DNA from: JACPLA01 sp035291905
GTDB lineage: Bacteria > Bacteroidota > Ignavibacteria > UBA10030
Assembly: GCA_035291905.1 (NCBI GenBank)
Contig: DATDRF010000079.1
Span: 1 to 30,073, forward strand
Direction of reading: 5' to 3'
DNA length: 30,073 nucleotides
The notes beneath the pieces are model-generated. The model made no database searches. It was not told where the DNA came from and worked only from the letters and a program-made list of their open reading frames with translations. This document shows, piece by piece, positions 24,246-30,073 of the stretch. Each line of letters begins with the position of its first letter. Position 1 is the first letter of the stretch. The translations under genes and the position numbers were made by a program.

Positions 24246-24289
24246 CTTTGCGTTCTCCGCGCCTTCTCGGCACGCAAAGGGCGCGGAGA
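24246..24289. repeat. Interleaved inverted repeats with pseudoknot topology
   Basis: CTTTGCGT (24246-24253) pairs with ACGCAAAG (24272-24279), and TCTCCGCGCC (24254-24263) pairs with GGCGCGGAGA (24280-24289). The order is A-B-loop-A'-B', which gives either of two alternative hairpins or an H-type pseudoknot. It lies in the 216-bp divergent region between the dehydrogenase and the TPM genes. The wording resembles the TTTGCG/CGCAGAG intergenic repeats common in environmental bacterial genomes. Confidence 0.6.
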
Positions 24290-24388
24290 AAGACAACGCC
24301 GTTACATTGGATAGAAGCGCACTTGTCTTTTCCTCAAAAACTCGCGTTCTTTGCTCGGCTTGCCTTTCACCATACAACAGAGGTCGTC

Positions 24389-25072
24389 ATGGAAAATCAA
24401 CTTTTCAGCGCGGAAGATCTGGACCGCATATCGGCGGCGGTGCGTCAGGCGGAACGAAAGACCTCCGGCGAGATTGTCCCATACTTCGTGGAGCGAAGCG
24501 ACGACTATGAAGCCGCCGTTTGGCGCGGCGGGGCGATCCTCGGGTCTGTGACCGCGTTTGTTCTTGCCGCCGTTCATCTCTTCAGCGAACAATGGCATGG
24601 CTTTGGGCTGGTAGAGATTGTCCTTCTTGTTGCCGGTGGTTCAGGGGTCGGGATGGCTTTGGTCCATTGGATCCCGGCACTGAAACGCATGGTCGCGGGA
24701 AACGCCCTCCTCGAACAAAGAGTAGCCCAACGTGCCGCCCAGGCCTTTATTGCGGAGGAGGTGTTCCAGACTCAGGACAGGACCGGCATTCTTCTTTTCC
24801 TGAGTCATCTTGAACACAAGGTCCTTGTTGTCGGCGATTCAGGCATCAACGCGAAGGTCGAACAATCCGAATGGGAAAACGTGGTTGCCGCGATGGTCAG
24901 GGGAATCAACAACGGACACCCGGCAGACGGACTGATCGAAGCGATCGACCTTTGTGGATCGCTCCTTGAGAGGCATGGCGTCAAGCGCAGGAAGAGCGAC
25001 GTCAACGAGCTGTCAAATCGGCTTCGCGGAACATCAGCGAAAAAGGCAGGCCGAAGGAGGAGACGCTCATGA
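24389..25072 (+). CDS. TPM-domain membrane protein
   Basis: The ATG at 24389, preceded by AGAGG, gives 227 residues. The open frame extends nearly 200 codons further upstream, but that part is antisense to the dehydrogenase and is rejected. The sequence starts like a TPM domain (DLDRISAAVRQAERKTSGEIVPYFVERS, abbreviated here: AVRQAERKTSGEIVP). It then has two membrane helices (about 47-63 and 69-90), returning to TPM features with EEVFQTQDRTGILLFLSHLEHKV (core RTGILLFLS) and LVVGDSGI. It ends in a very basic tail (KKAGRRRRRS). TPM proteins are membrane-associated and often pair with LemA. It overlaps the next TPM gene by four bases. Confidence 0.82.
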   Translation: MENQLFSAEDLDRISAAVRQAERKTSGEIVPYFVERSDDYEAAVWRGGAILGSVTAFVLAAVHLFSEQWHGFGLVEIVLLVAGGSGVGMALVHWIPALKRMVAGNALLEQRVAQRAAQAFIAEEVFQTQDRTGILLFLSHLEHKVLVVGDSGINAKVEQSEWENVVAAMVRGINNGHPADGLIEAIDLCGSLLERHGVKRRKSDVNELSNRLRGTSAKKAGRRRRRS

Positions 25073-25956
25073 CACGACATGTTCGCTTCTTGCTCATCCT
25101 CCTCATTCTCATACCGGGGATCTCTGCAGGACAATCTGTCCCCTTCCTCTCTGCCCGCGTAAACGATTATGCCGGGATTCTCTCGTCCCAGACAGTGTTC
25201 GATTTGGAAAACCAGTTGAAGGAGCACGAAACAAAAACATCGAACCAGGTCGCCGTGCTGACCATCGGAAACCTCGAAGGATACTCTATAGAAGAGTTCT
25301 CGATGAAGGTTGTTGAAACCTGGAAACTTGGACAGAAAGAGAAGGACAACGGCGTACTTCTCCTTGTTTCAAGGGATGACAGGAAGCTTAGGATCGAAGT
25401 CGGGGACGGTCTCGAAGGGGTTTTGACGGACGCGCTGAGCAGCCAGATCACCAGGCGTGAAATAGTTCCCCAGTTCAAGAACGGGGATTATGACGGGGGA
25501 ATCACGGCGGGCGTCAAGGCCATCCTGGGCACGATTGAAGGGACCTATATGGCAGAAGCCGATGATGTAAGCTCATCAGAGGGAGGGTTTGAAGACATAG
25601 GGGAAAAGATCGTCGGATTGGGAATCTTCAGTTTTGTGGTCGGTATGTTCACATTCATCGGGTTGTTCCAAAAAGGGGCCGTCAGCTGGTTTCTCTATGT
25701 CTTTCTGATGCCGTTCTGGCTGGCGTTCCCGTGGGCCATTCTCGGCACGTTCATTCCATTCATCGTCTATGTCATTCTCTTCCCGATTCTCAAGGTCTTT
25801 CTTCAGAAGAATCCCGCGACAAAACGATGGAGTGAAAAATGGGTGAGCACGGGTTCGGGTTGGAGCAGTTCGGGCGGGGGATGGTCATCCGGAGGGGGCG
25901 GCTTCTCAGGCGGCGGCGGGAGTTTCTCGGGCGGCGGTAGTTCTGGAAGCTGGTAG
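25069..25956 (+). CDS. TPM-domain protein with signal peptide and Gly/Ser-rich tail (YgcG type)
   Basis: This 295-residue protein starts at an ATG overlapping the previous stop (ATGA). It has a signal peptide (about 1-20), then a TPM domain (about 28-150) with VNDYAGILS, SNQVAVLTIGNLEGYSIEEF, KEKDNGVLLLVSRDDRKLRI (core DNGVLLLVS), VGDGLEGVLTD and DYDGGI. A hydrophobic region of two or three helices follows (about 178-240). The C-terminus is low-complexity Gly/Ser/Trp, ending GGSSGSW, as in the YgcG group. It presumably works with the adjacent TPM protein at the membrane. Its stop is six bases from the convergent HAD gene, with no room for a terminator. Confidence 0.85.
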   Translation: MTRHVRFLLILLILIPGISAGQSVPFLSARVNDYAGILSSQTVFDLENQLKEHETKTSNQVAVLTIGNLEGYSIEEFSMKVVETWKLGQKEKDNGVLLLVSRDDRKLRIEVGDGLEGVLTDALSSQITRREIVPQFKNGDYDGGITAGVKAILGTIEGTYMAEADDVSSSEGGFEDIGEKIVGLGIFSFVVGMFTFIGLFQKGAVSWFLYVFLMPFWLAFPWAILGTFIPFIVYVILFPILKVFLQKNPATKRWSEKWVSTGSGWSSSGGGWSSGGGGFSGGGGSFSGGGSSGSW

Positions 25957-25962
25957 TCTTAT

Positions 25963-26565
25963 TCAGAGCAGAGCGAGCGCCTTGAAGTCCTGCTCCAGCT
26001 GGCCGGGTGATACGAACTGAATGCCGTTCATGCCGCTCTTTTTGGCGCCGACGACATTCTCTTCCAGGTCATCGACGAAAAACACCGATTGCGGAAGAAC
26101 CCGAAGATCTGCAAGAACGGCTTCGTAATACAGGGCTGAGGGTTTCAGCAAAGAAAGCTTGTACGACAAGTAGAACTTCGAGAAATGACGAAGGGTCGTG
26201 AAAGTCTCACGGCAGTAGTCGAAATGAAGTTCGTTCGTATTGCTGACGACCCCGATCTCATATCTCGTCGCAACCGAACGAACCAGCTCTTCCATTCCCC
26301 CTACAGGCGCACCAATCACCTTTAACATTGCTTCTCTTAAGAGCGAGGAATTGTAGCGTCCGCTGAAGAGGTCCGACATCTCATTGAAATATTCATCTGT
26401 TGTTTGCAGCCCGGCTTCGTACTTCTTCACAATCCCGAGAATGCGTTTCTGGTACTTTCGATATGCAGTTGCAGGATCGATCCCCAGATGACGGGTGAAC
26501 GCTGCGGGGTGAATGTTGACGAGAACATTACCCAGATCGAACAAGACGACTCTCCGTTCGTTCAT
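25963..26565 (-). CDS. HAD-like phosphatase, subfamily IA (YihX-like)
   Basis: The 200-residue protein has HAD motif I as VLFDLGNVLVN with nucleophile Asp10. The residue two after it is Gly where most phosphatases have Asp, exactly as in the YihX sugar-phosphatase group. Motif II is VVSNTN, motif III lysine is in LLKPSALYYEAV, and motif IV is FVDDLEENV. A helical cap lies between about 15 and 90. Substrates of the group include glucose-1-phosphate; the actual one here is unknown. The start is ATG at 26565, overlapping the metallophosphoesterase stop by four bases, so the two are coupled. Confidence 0.85.
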   Translation of the reverse strand: MNERRVVLFDLGNVLVNIHPAAFTRHLGIDPATAYRKYQKRILGIVKKYEAGLQTTDEYFNEMSDLFSGRYNSSLLREAMLKVIGAPVGGMEELVRSVATRYEIGVVSNTNELHFDYCRETFTTLRHFSKFYLSYKLSLLKPSALYYEAVLADLRVLPQSVFFVDDLEENVVGAKKSGMNGIQFVSPGQLEQDFKALALL

Positions 26566-27212
26566 CCCTTCATCTCAAGAAGGACCTCTTTGCCAAGAGT
26601 GATGACCGCGTAGTATCCTTTTCCCGCGGGGCCGCAATTGATGATCTTTGACGCGCCCAGGGTATCGATTCCCCTTGCCTCATGGATGTGTCCGCACACC
26701 ACAACCGTCGGGTGATGTTGCTCAATGAATTTCCGTATTGCCGTGCTGCCGACATGGTTCCCATTCGTCAGGAGATCGACCATTGTGTTTGCCGGCGGGG
26801 CATGCGGGACAAATATTGTCGTGCGTGCGGACTGAATGTCTTTCCAGCCGGAATGAGCCCTGAGCGCGATCTCTTCTTCCGAAATTTCATAGGGCGTATG
26901 AAGAGGAGTGAAGGGGGAGGCCGAGACGCCAAAAATCCCGACCTGATCCAGCATGACACCCCGCGCGTTGATGCTTGCTCCGATTTCTTCGAATGCTGCA
27001 TCGGTTTCGGGTTGATCCATATTGCCGGCGACGGCGAAGACGGGCTTTCCGAAGCGCTGTAAGCGCCGGACCGCATCCTGTGCCTCCTTGATGGTGCCGT
27101 TGGTTGTCACATCGCCCCCCAGGATGACAGCACTGCAATCAAGTTCCCGTTTCAGAATTCCCTCCACGCGTTCGACCGCGCCGTGAATATCTGTAAATGC
27201 AAGGATCTTCAT
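26562..27212 (-). CDS. Calcineurin-like metallophosphoesterase
   Basis: The ATG at 27212 begins MKILAFTDIHG and gives 216 residues; a 19-codon upstream extension is rejected because the conserved first strand starts at this methionine. The metal ligands appear in order: D-I-H at 8-10, VILGGDVT, GNMDQPE (in place of the usual GNHD/E), VPHAPP and CGHIHEARG. This resembles archaeal/bacterial YfcE/Rv0805-like or DUF-type phosphoesterases that cleave phosphodiesters. It is followed by the HAD phosphatase in an overlapping pair, suggesting two sequential dephosphorylation steps, which is an inference. Confidence 0.86.
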   Translation of the reverse strand: MKILAFTDIHGAVERVEGILKRELDCSAVILGGDVTTNGTIKEAQDAVRRLQRFGKPVFAVAGNMDQPETDAAFEEIGASINARGVMLDQVGIFGVSASPFTPLHTPYEISEEEIALRAHSGWKDIQSARTTIFVPHAPPANTMVDLLTNGNHVGSTAIRKFIEQHHPTVVVCGHIHEARGIDTLGASKIINCGPAGKGYYAVITLGKEVLLEMKG

Positions 27213-27351
27213 GCGACGTCTCGTGAAATTGTTTTTTCCATAATACGAAGAAATGACGCGGGAAGGCAAGGGAGACCGTCAAGTTGCTTTTGCCTCATTC
27301 CTTAGGTACCTTCGCAAAGCCCGCCAAACTTCCAACAGCCAAAAAAAACTC

Positions 27352-28215
27352 ATGCCGACAAAGAAGCGTACAGGCAACCGAAGCGAAAAGAACACACCGC
27401 CCTCATGGAAACCCAATAAGACCGCCCTCATCACAGGTGCCTCGAGCGGCATAGGATACGACATTAGCTCCATTCTCGCTGAGAACGGGTACAATGTTGT
27501 CCTTGTTGCCCGGAGCAGGGAGAAACTGGAAGCTCTTGCGAACCAAGCGCGGCAAATGTTCGGAGTATCGGCCCGAGTCATTGTGAAGGACCTGACCCAG
27601 CCGAATTCGGTCGACGAGCTGTATCGGGAGCTGGAACGGGAGAAGATCGAGGTCGACATTCTTGTCAATAATGCGGGATACGGATTGCTTGGCGATTTTG
27701 CCTCCACGTCGAAGACGGAAGAGTTGGGAATGATTCAGTTGAATATTGTCGCCGTCGCGCACTTGACCAAGCTCTTTCTTCCTTCGATGATACGCCGCGG
27801 GAGCGGGCGGATTCTTAATGTTGCTTCGGTTGTGGGATTTCGGCCCGGGCCTTTCATGACGAACTACGCGGCAACCAAGGCATATGTCGTAAGCTTTTCC
27901 GTCGCCCTGGCGGAGGAAGTGCGTCAGAAGGGCATTACCATCAGTGTTCTTTGTCCTGGGCCGACTCTTACGGGTTTTCATGACCGAGCGGGACTTCGCG
28001 AGAATTCTTTCGTCAGGTTCATTTTTGCCGATTCGCGCGTGGTCGCGCGGTCGGGGTATGAAGGATTGATGGCTGGGAAAACCGTTATTATTCCCGGCTT
28101 TTTCAACAAAATCGGCACTCTTTTTTCCCGAATGAGCCCCCCTTCTTTCTCTGCACGATCAGTGAAGAGATACTACGAGCCGAAAATCAAGCCCATCGTT
28201 CAGGTTCTTCCGTGA
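27352..28215 (+). CDS. Short-chain dehydrogenase/reductase (SDR)
   Basis: The ATG at 27352 gives 287 residues; the frame opens 33 codons earlier but those overlap the divergent intergenic region and look non-coding. A basic N-terminal extension of about 20 residues precedes the cofactor motif TGASSGIG (28-35). ARSREK after strand two suggests NADPH. NNAGYG, the catalytic Ser of NVASVVG, and Tyr-x-x-x-Lys in NYAATKAY complete the classical SDR tetrad, followed by PGPTLTGFHD. It resembles DltE/YqjQ-type general oxidoreductases. The stop overlaps the GTG of the cyclase-family gene. Confidence 0.88.
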   Translation: MPTKKRTGNRSEKNTPPSWKPNKTALITGASSGIGYDISSILAENGYNVVLVARSREKLEALANQARQMFGVSARVIVKDLTQPNSVDELYRELEREKIEVDILVNNAGYGLLGDFASTSKTEELGMIQLNIVAVAHLTKLFLPSMIRRGSGRILNVASVVGFRPGPFMTNYAATKAYVVSFSVALAEEVRQKGITISVLCPGPTLTGFHDRAGLRENSFVRFIFADSRVVARSGYEGLMAGKTVIIPGFFNKIGTLFSRMSPPSFSARSVKRYYEPKIKPIVQVLP

Positions 28216-28880
28216 AATTCATCGATCTGAGTCACACGGTCGAGCACGGCATGATCACCTACAAAGGTCTTCCCGCCCCGGTCATCTGTGATTTCCTGAG
28301 CCGCAAAGAGTCGCGCTCACACTATTCAGAAGGAACGGAGTTTCACATCGGCAGGATCGACATGGTGGCGAATACGGGAACCTATGTCGATGCCCCGTTT
28401 CACCGGTATTCCGACGGCAAGGATCTCTCTGAACTTCCGCTCGAGTCGATTGCGAATCTTCCCGGCGAGGTTTTTCGCTGGGACATGAGGCGCGGAAGAG
28501 CGATCGGGTCGGAGCTTTTCCGTAATCGGTTGATCGAAGGAAAGGCGGTTCTTGTCCATACAGGTTGGGATCGACACTGGCGGACGGACGCCTACTTCGA
28601 GGGACATCCGTTTCTCACAGGCGATTCGGCGCGGTACCTTGTCTCCCGAAATGTCCGTCTTGTCGGGATCGATTCGTTGAACATCGACGACACAATGGAT
28701 GGCTCGCGCCCGGTTCACTCGACTCTTCTCAAGTCCGACATCCCTGTTTGTGAGCATCTTTGCAGCCTGGAGAATCTCCCCGACGGTGGATTCCGTTTTT
28801 CGGCAGTCCCTGTGAAGGTAAAAGCGTTTGGCACGTTTCCCGTTCGTGCCTTCGCCGAAGTTGCTGCTGAGAAGCCCTGA
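28212..28880 (+). CDS. Cyclase-family (kynurenine formamidase-like) hydrolase with altered metal motif
   Basis: The start is GTG at 28212, overlapping the SDR stop as GTGA; the product has 222 residues. FIDLSHTVEHGMITY at the N-terminus, VLVHTGWDRHW, FLTGDSARYL, VGIDSLNID and the late PVHSTLLKSDIPVCEHL are those of the cyclase superfamily. The signature HxGTHxDxPxH is instead NTGTYVDAPFH (54-64): Asp60 and His64 remain, but the two His ligands at 54 and 58 are Asn and Tyr. It therefore probably represents a divergent subgroup with changed metal binding. Coupling to the SDR suggests a shared pathway. Confidence 0.82.
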   Translation: MKFIDLSHTVEHGMITYKGLPAPVICDFLSRKESRSHYSEGTEFHIGRIDMVANTGTYVDAPFHRYSDGKDLSELPLESIANLPGEVFRWDMRRGRAIGSELFRNRLIEGKAVLVHTGWDRHWRTDAYFEGHPFLTGDSARYLVSRNVRLVGIDSLNIDDTMDGSRPVHSTLLKSDIPVCEHLCSLENLPDGGFRFSAVPVKVKAFGTFPVRAFAEVAAEKP

Positions 28881-28911
28881 AGCCAGCACAACTCCTACAG
28901 AGGATCCACCT

Positions 28912-29025
28912 ATGGCCATCGATTTGCCCGATCAGAATCAGCGTACGACTCTTTCGACGGAGTCTTTTCTTCTTTCCTTCGCGCTCTTCAAACTTCTTCT
29001 CCAACGCTATGCCGTACGAGAATAA
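28912..29025 (+). CDS. Small ORF, 37 residues, hypothetical
   Basis: An ATG preceded by AGAGGA (8-nt spacing) opens a 37-residue frame. Its hydrophilic start (MAIDLPDQNQRTTLSTE) is followed by a short hydrophobic helix (FLLSFALFKLLLQRYAV). It lies 31 bp after the cyclase-family gene, on the same strand, and before the phosphatase. No homologue is recognised. It could be a small membrane-associated protein or a chance frame. Confidence 0.35.
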   Translation: MAIDLPDQNQRTTLSTESFLLSFALFKLLLQRYAVRE

Positions 29026-29112
29026 TCTGCCAATTTGCGCATGTCGCCGACCCAAGAGGCCTCTAGAAGAACTATGGCCCGGTACAAAACATTACGAATG
29101 ATGGGAGCGTCA

Positions 29113-29946
29113 ATGATGAGAAAAATCCTGATTCAGGGAGCAATTCTGATTCCTCTGTTTCTTTTTGTCTTCCTGGGGAACGATTGCTCTTCCGCCGACC
29201 CGGACAAGGGCCGCAACGACCACTTGGTCATGTCGGTCCTCTGGTTTCAGAATTCCGCTGAAATGCGGGCTCTGTCCTATCAGGCATTCAACCTGGCGCG
29301 CCTGAGATTGGACCAGGATCGAGTGCAGAACAAAGGAGTGAAGAAGCGGGCAGTCGTCATTGATATCGATGAAACTCTCCTTGACAACAGCCCTCATATG
29401 GGAAAACTGATCAAGGATAATGAAGTGTTTCCGTACGCATGGACCGAATGGGTAAGCCGCGCCGAGGCGGATCCCTTGCCCGGAGCTGTCGAGTTCCTGG
29501 CATACGCGGTGTCAAAAGGGTACGACATCTTCTATATATCGAACCGCTCTGCAAAGACTGAATCGGACGGGACGATTGAGAATTTGAAAAAGAAGGGATT
29601 TCCCCAGGTTCTTCCCGATCATGTCATGTTGAAAGAAGAAGAATCGAGCAAGGAAGCGCGGAGAAACGCCGTCAAAAAAACACACGAGATCGCACTGTTG
29701 ATTGGCGATAATCTGAACGATCTCGCAACCGTCTTTGAAAAGAAATCTATTGCTGATCGGTCAAGTGAGGTTGACATGCTCAAAGAGGAATTCGGGAAAA
29801 AGTTCATCGTTCTGCCGAATCCGATGTATGGGGATTGGGAAAACGCCGTCTACAAGTACGGTCGTGGACTCTCAGACAAAGAGAAGGATCAACTGAGGAA
29901 ACTCGCTCTTAAGGATTTTGATTTGAACAAGGAGACAAAAGACTAA
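29113..29946 (+). CDS. HAD acid phosphatase, e(P4)/5'-nucleotidase family, exported
   Basis: I choose the ATG at 29113 because GGGAG stands 5 nt upstream and a signal sequence follows directly; the frame itself opens earlier. The 277-residue protein has a hydrophobic leader (about 6-22) and a Cys shortly after. HLVMSVLWFQNSAEMRALSYQA (core VLWFQNSAE) and AVVIDIDETLLDN, with the nucleophile Asp, follow. FPYAWTEWV, YISNRS and LLIGDNLNDL complete the set, all typical of the class C acid phosphatase/lipoprotein e(P4) family. It would dephosphorylate nucleotides or other phosphomonoesters in the periplasm. The sequence before the Cys is a poor lipobox, so it may be a plain secreted or membrane-anchored form. 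Confidence 0.85.
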   Translation: MMRKILIQGAILIPLFLFVFLGNDCSSADPDKGRNDHLVMSVLWFQNSAEMRALSYQAFNLARLRLDQDRVQNKGVKKRAVVIDIDETLLDNSPHMGKLIKDNEVFPYAWTEWVSRAEADPLPGAVEFLAYAVSKGYDIFYISNRSAKTESDGTIENLKKKGFPQVLPDHVMLKEEESSKEARRNAVKKTHEIALLIGDNLNDLATVFEKKSIADRSSEVDMLKEEFGKKFIVLPNPMYGDWENAVYKYGRGLSDKEKDQLRKLALKDFDLNKETKD

Positions 29947-29988
29947 CCACAGAGATCACCGAGAAGGCACAGAGGACACGGAGAGACA
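29945..29988. repeat. CACAGAG-type intergenic repeat
   Basis: The stretch after the phosphatase stop reads CCACAGAGATCACCGAGAAG, then GCACAGAGGACACGGAGAGA. This is a purine-rich tandem of ACAGAG/ACCGAGA words, of the sort found between genes in many environmental bacterial genomes. It is related in wording to the 24246-24289 element. Confidence 0.45.
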
Positions 29989-30002
29989 GCCTTCTCTTTC
30001 CC

Positions 30003-30073
30003 ATGCCCGAGCTCCCCGATATCACCATCTATCTGGAATCTCTTGAACGGAGGATTTCGGGGAGGAAACTGGA
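30003..30073 (+). CDS. Fpg/Nei-type DNA glycosylase, N-terminal fragment
   Basis: The last bases open a gene with ATG and the residues MPELPDITIYLESLERRISG. The start Met-Pro-Glu-Leu-Pro is the hallmark of formamidopyrimidine/endonuclease VIII glycosylases, in which Pro2 is the catalytic nucleophile and Glu3 the acid, acting on oxidised bases. MPELPD followed by I-T, where classical MutM has MPELPEVE, points to a less-studied Fpg-like subgroup. The remainder is beyond the window. Confidence 0.75.
   Translation, partial: MPELPDITIYLESLERRISGRKL

Noticed and set aside
23813..24388. N-terminal extension of the first TPM frame by nearly 200 codons
   Set aside because: It is antisense to the dehydrogenase gene and spans a repeat; a proper Shine-Dalgarno sequence precedes the ATG at 24389.

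Overview
The window is bacterial chromosomal DNA of moderate GC content, and most of it is one division and cell wall (dcw) cluster on the minus strand. The traits visible are Gram-negative: a MurE with the DNPR motif of meso-diaminopimelate ligases, and an e(P4)-type exported phosphatase. Together with a PASTA-tailed FtsI and a DUF4159/DUF4175 pair, they suggest the Bacteroidota/Chlorobi/Ignavibacteria (FCB) lineage. That placement is an inference from gene content; no rRNA is present to confirm it.

Layout. (1) Bases 2-175 are the 3' end of an ammonium transporter gene (+). It converges on a DUF4175 gene, and three hairpin-forming repeat units lie between them (182-361). (2) Reading leftwards on the minus strand from about 23.1 kb, the dcw cluster runs mraZ, rsmH, ftsL-like, ftsI (PASTA), murE, murF, mraY, murD, ftsW, murG, a small PH-like membrane protein gene, murC, murB, ftsQ, ftsA, ftsZ. 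It is followed by a stand-alone cyclic-nucleotide-binding-domain gene, a DUF4159 gene and a 1115-residue DUF4175 gene. Genes are packed tightly, with stop/start overlaps at murE/murF, murD/ftsW and murB/ftsQ. ftsZ, ftsQ, murG, ftsW and rsmH use GTG or TTG starts. (3) The region upstream of mraZ holds three TGGGN repeats at 9-10 bp spacing (a candidate MraZ operator), a plausible sigma-70-like promoter and two perfect DnaA boxes. (4) From 23.3 kb to the end are accessory and metabolic genes: a beta-hydroxyacid dehydrogenase (-), two overlapping TPM-domain genes (+), a HAD phosphatase and a metallophosphoesterase (-), then a + strand run of SDR, cyclase-family hydrolase, a 37-residue ORF, an e(P4)-family phosphatase and the first codons of an Fpg/Nei-type DNA glycosylase.

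How it works together. MurC, MurD, MurE and MurF, with MurB, make the UDP-MurNAc-pentapeptide. MraY and MurG convert it to lipid II. FtsW and FtsI polymerise and cross-link it at the septum under FtsZ, FtsA, FtsQ and FtsL. MraZ and RsmH open the cluster, as in many bacteria. A ddl gene is absent from the cluster as seen here.

I found no mobile element, CRISPR array, tRNA or rRNA. No clearly new multi-gene system is present. The points most worth a second look are the PH-like membrane protein inside the mur genes, the genes attached behind ftsZ and the long hairpin that separates them from it, the combined MraZ/DnaA-type control region, the cyclase with two altered metal ligands, and several families of intergenic repeats.
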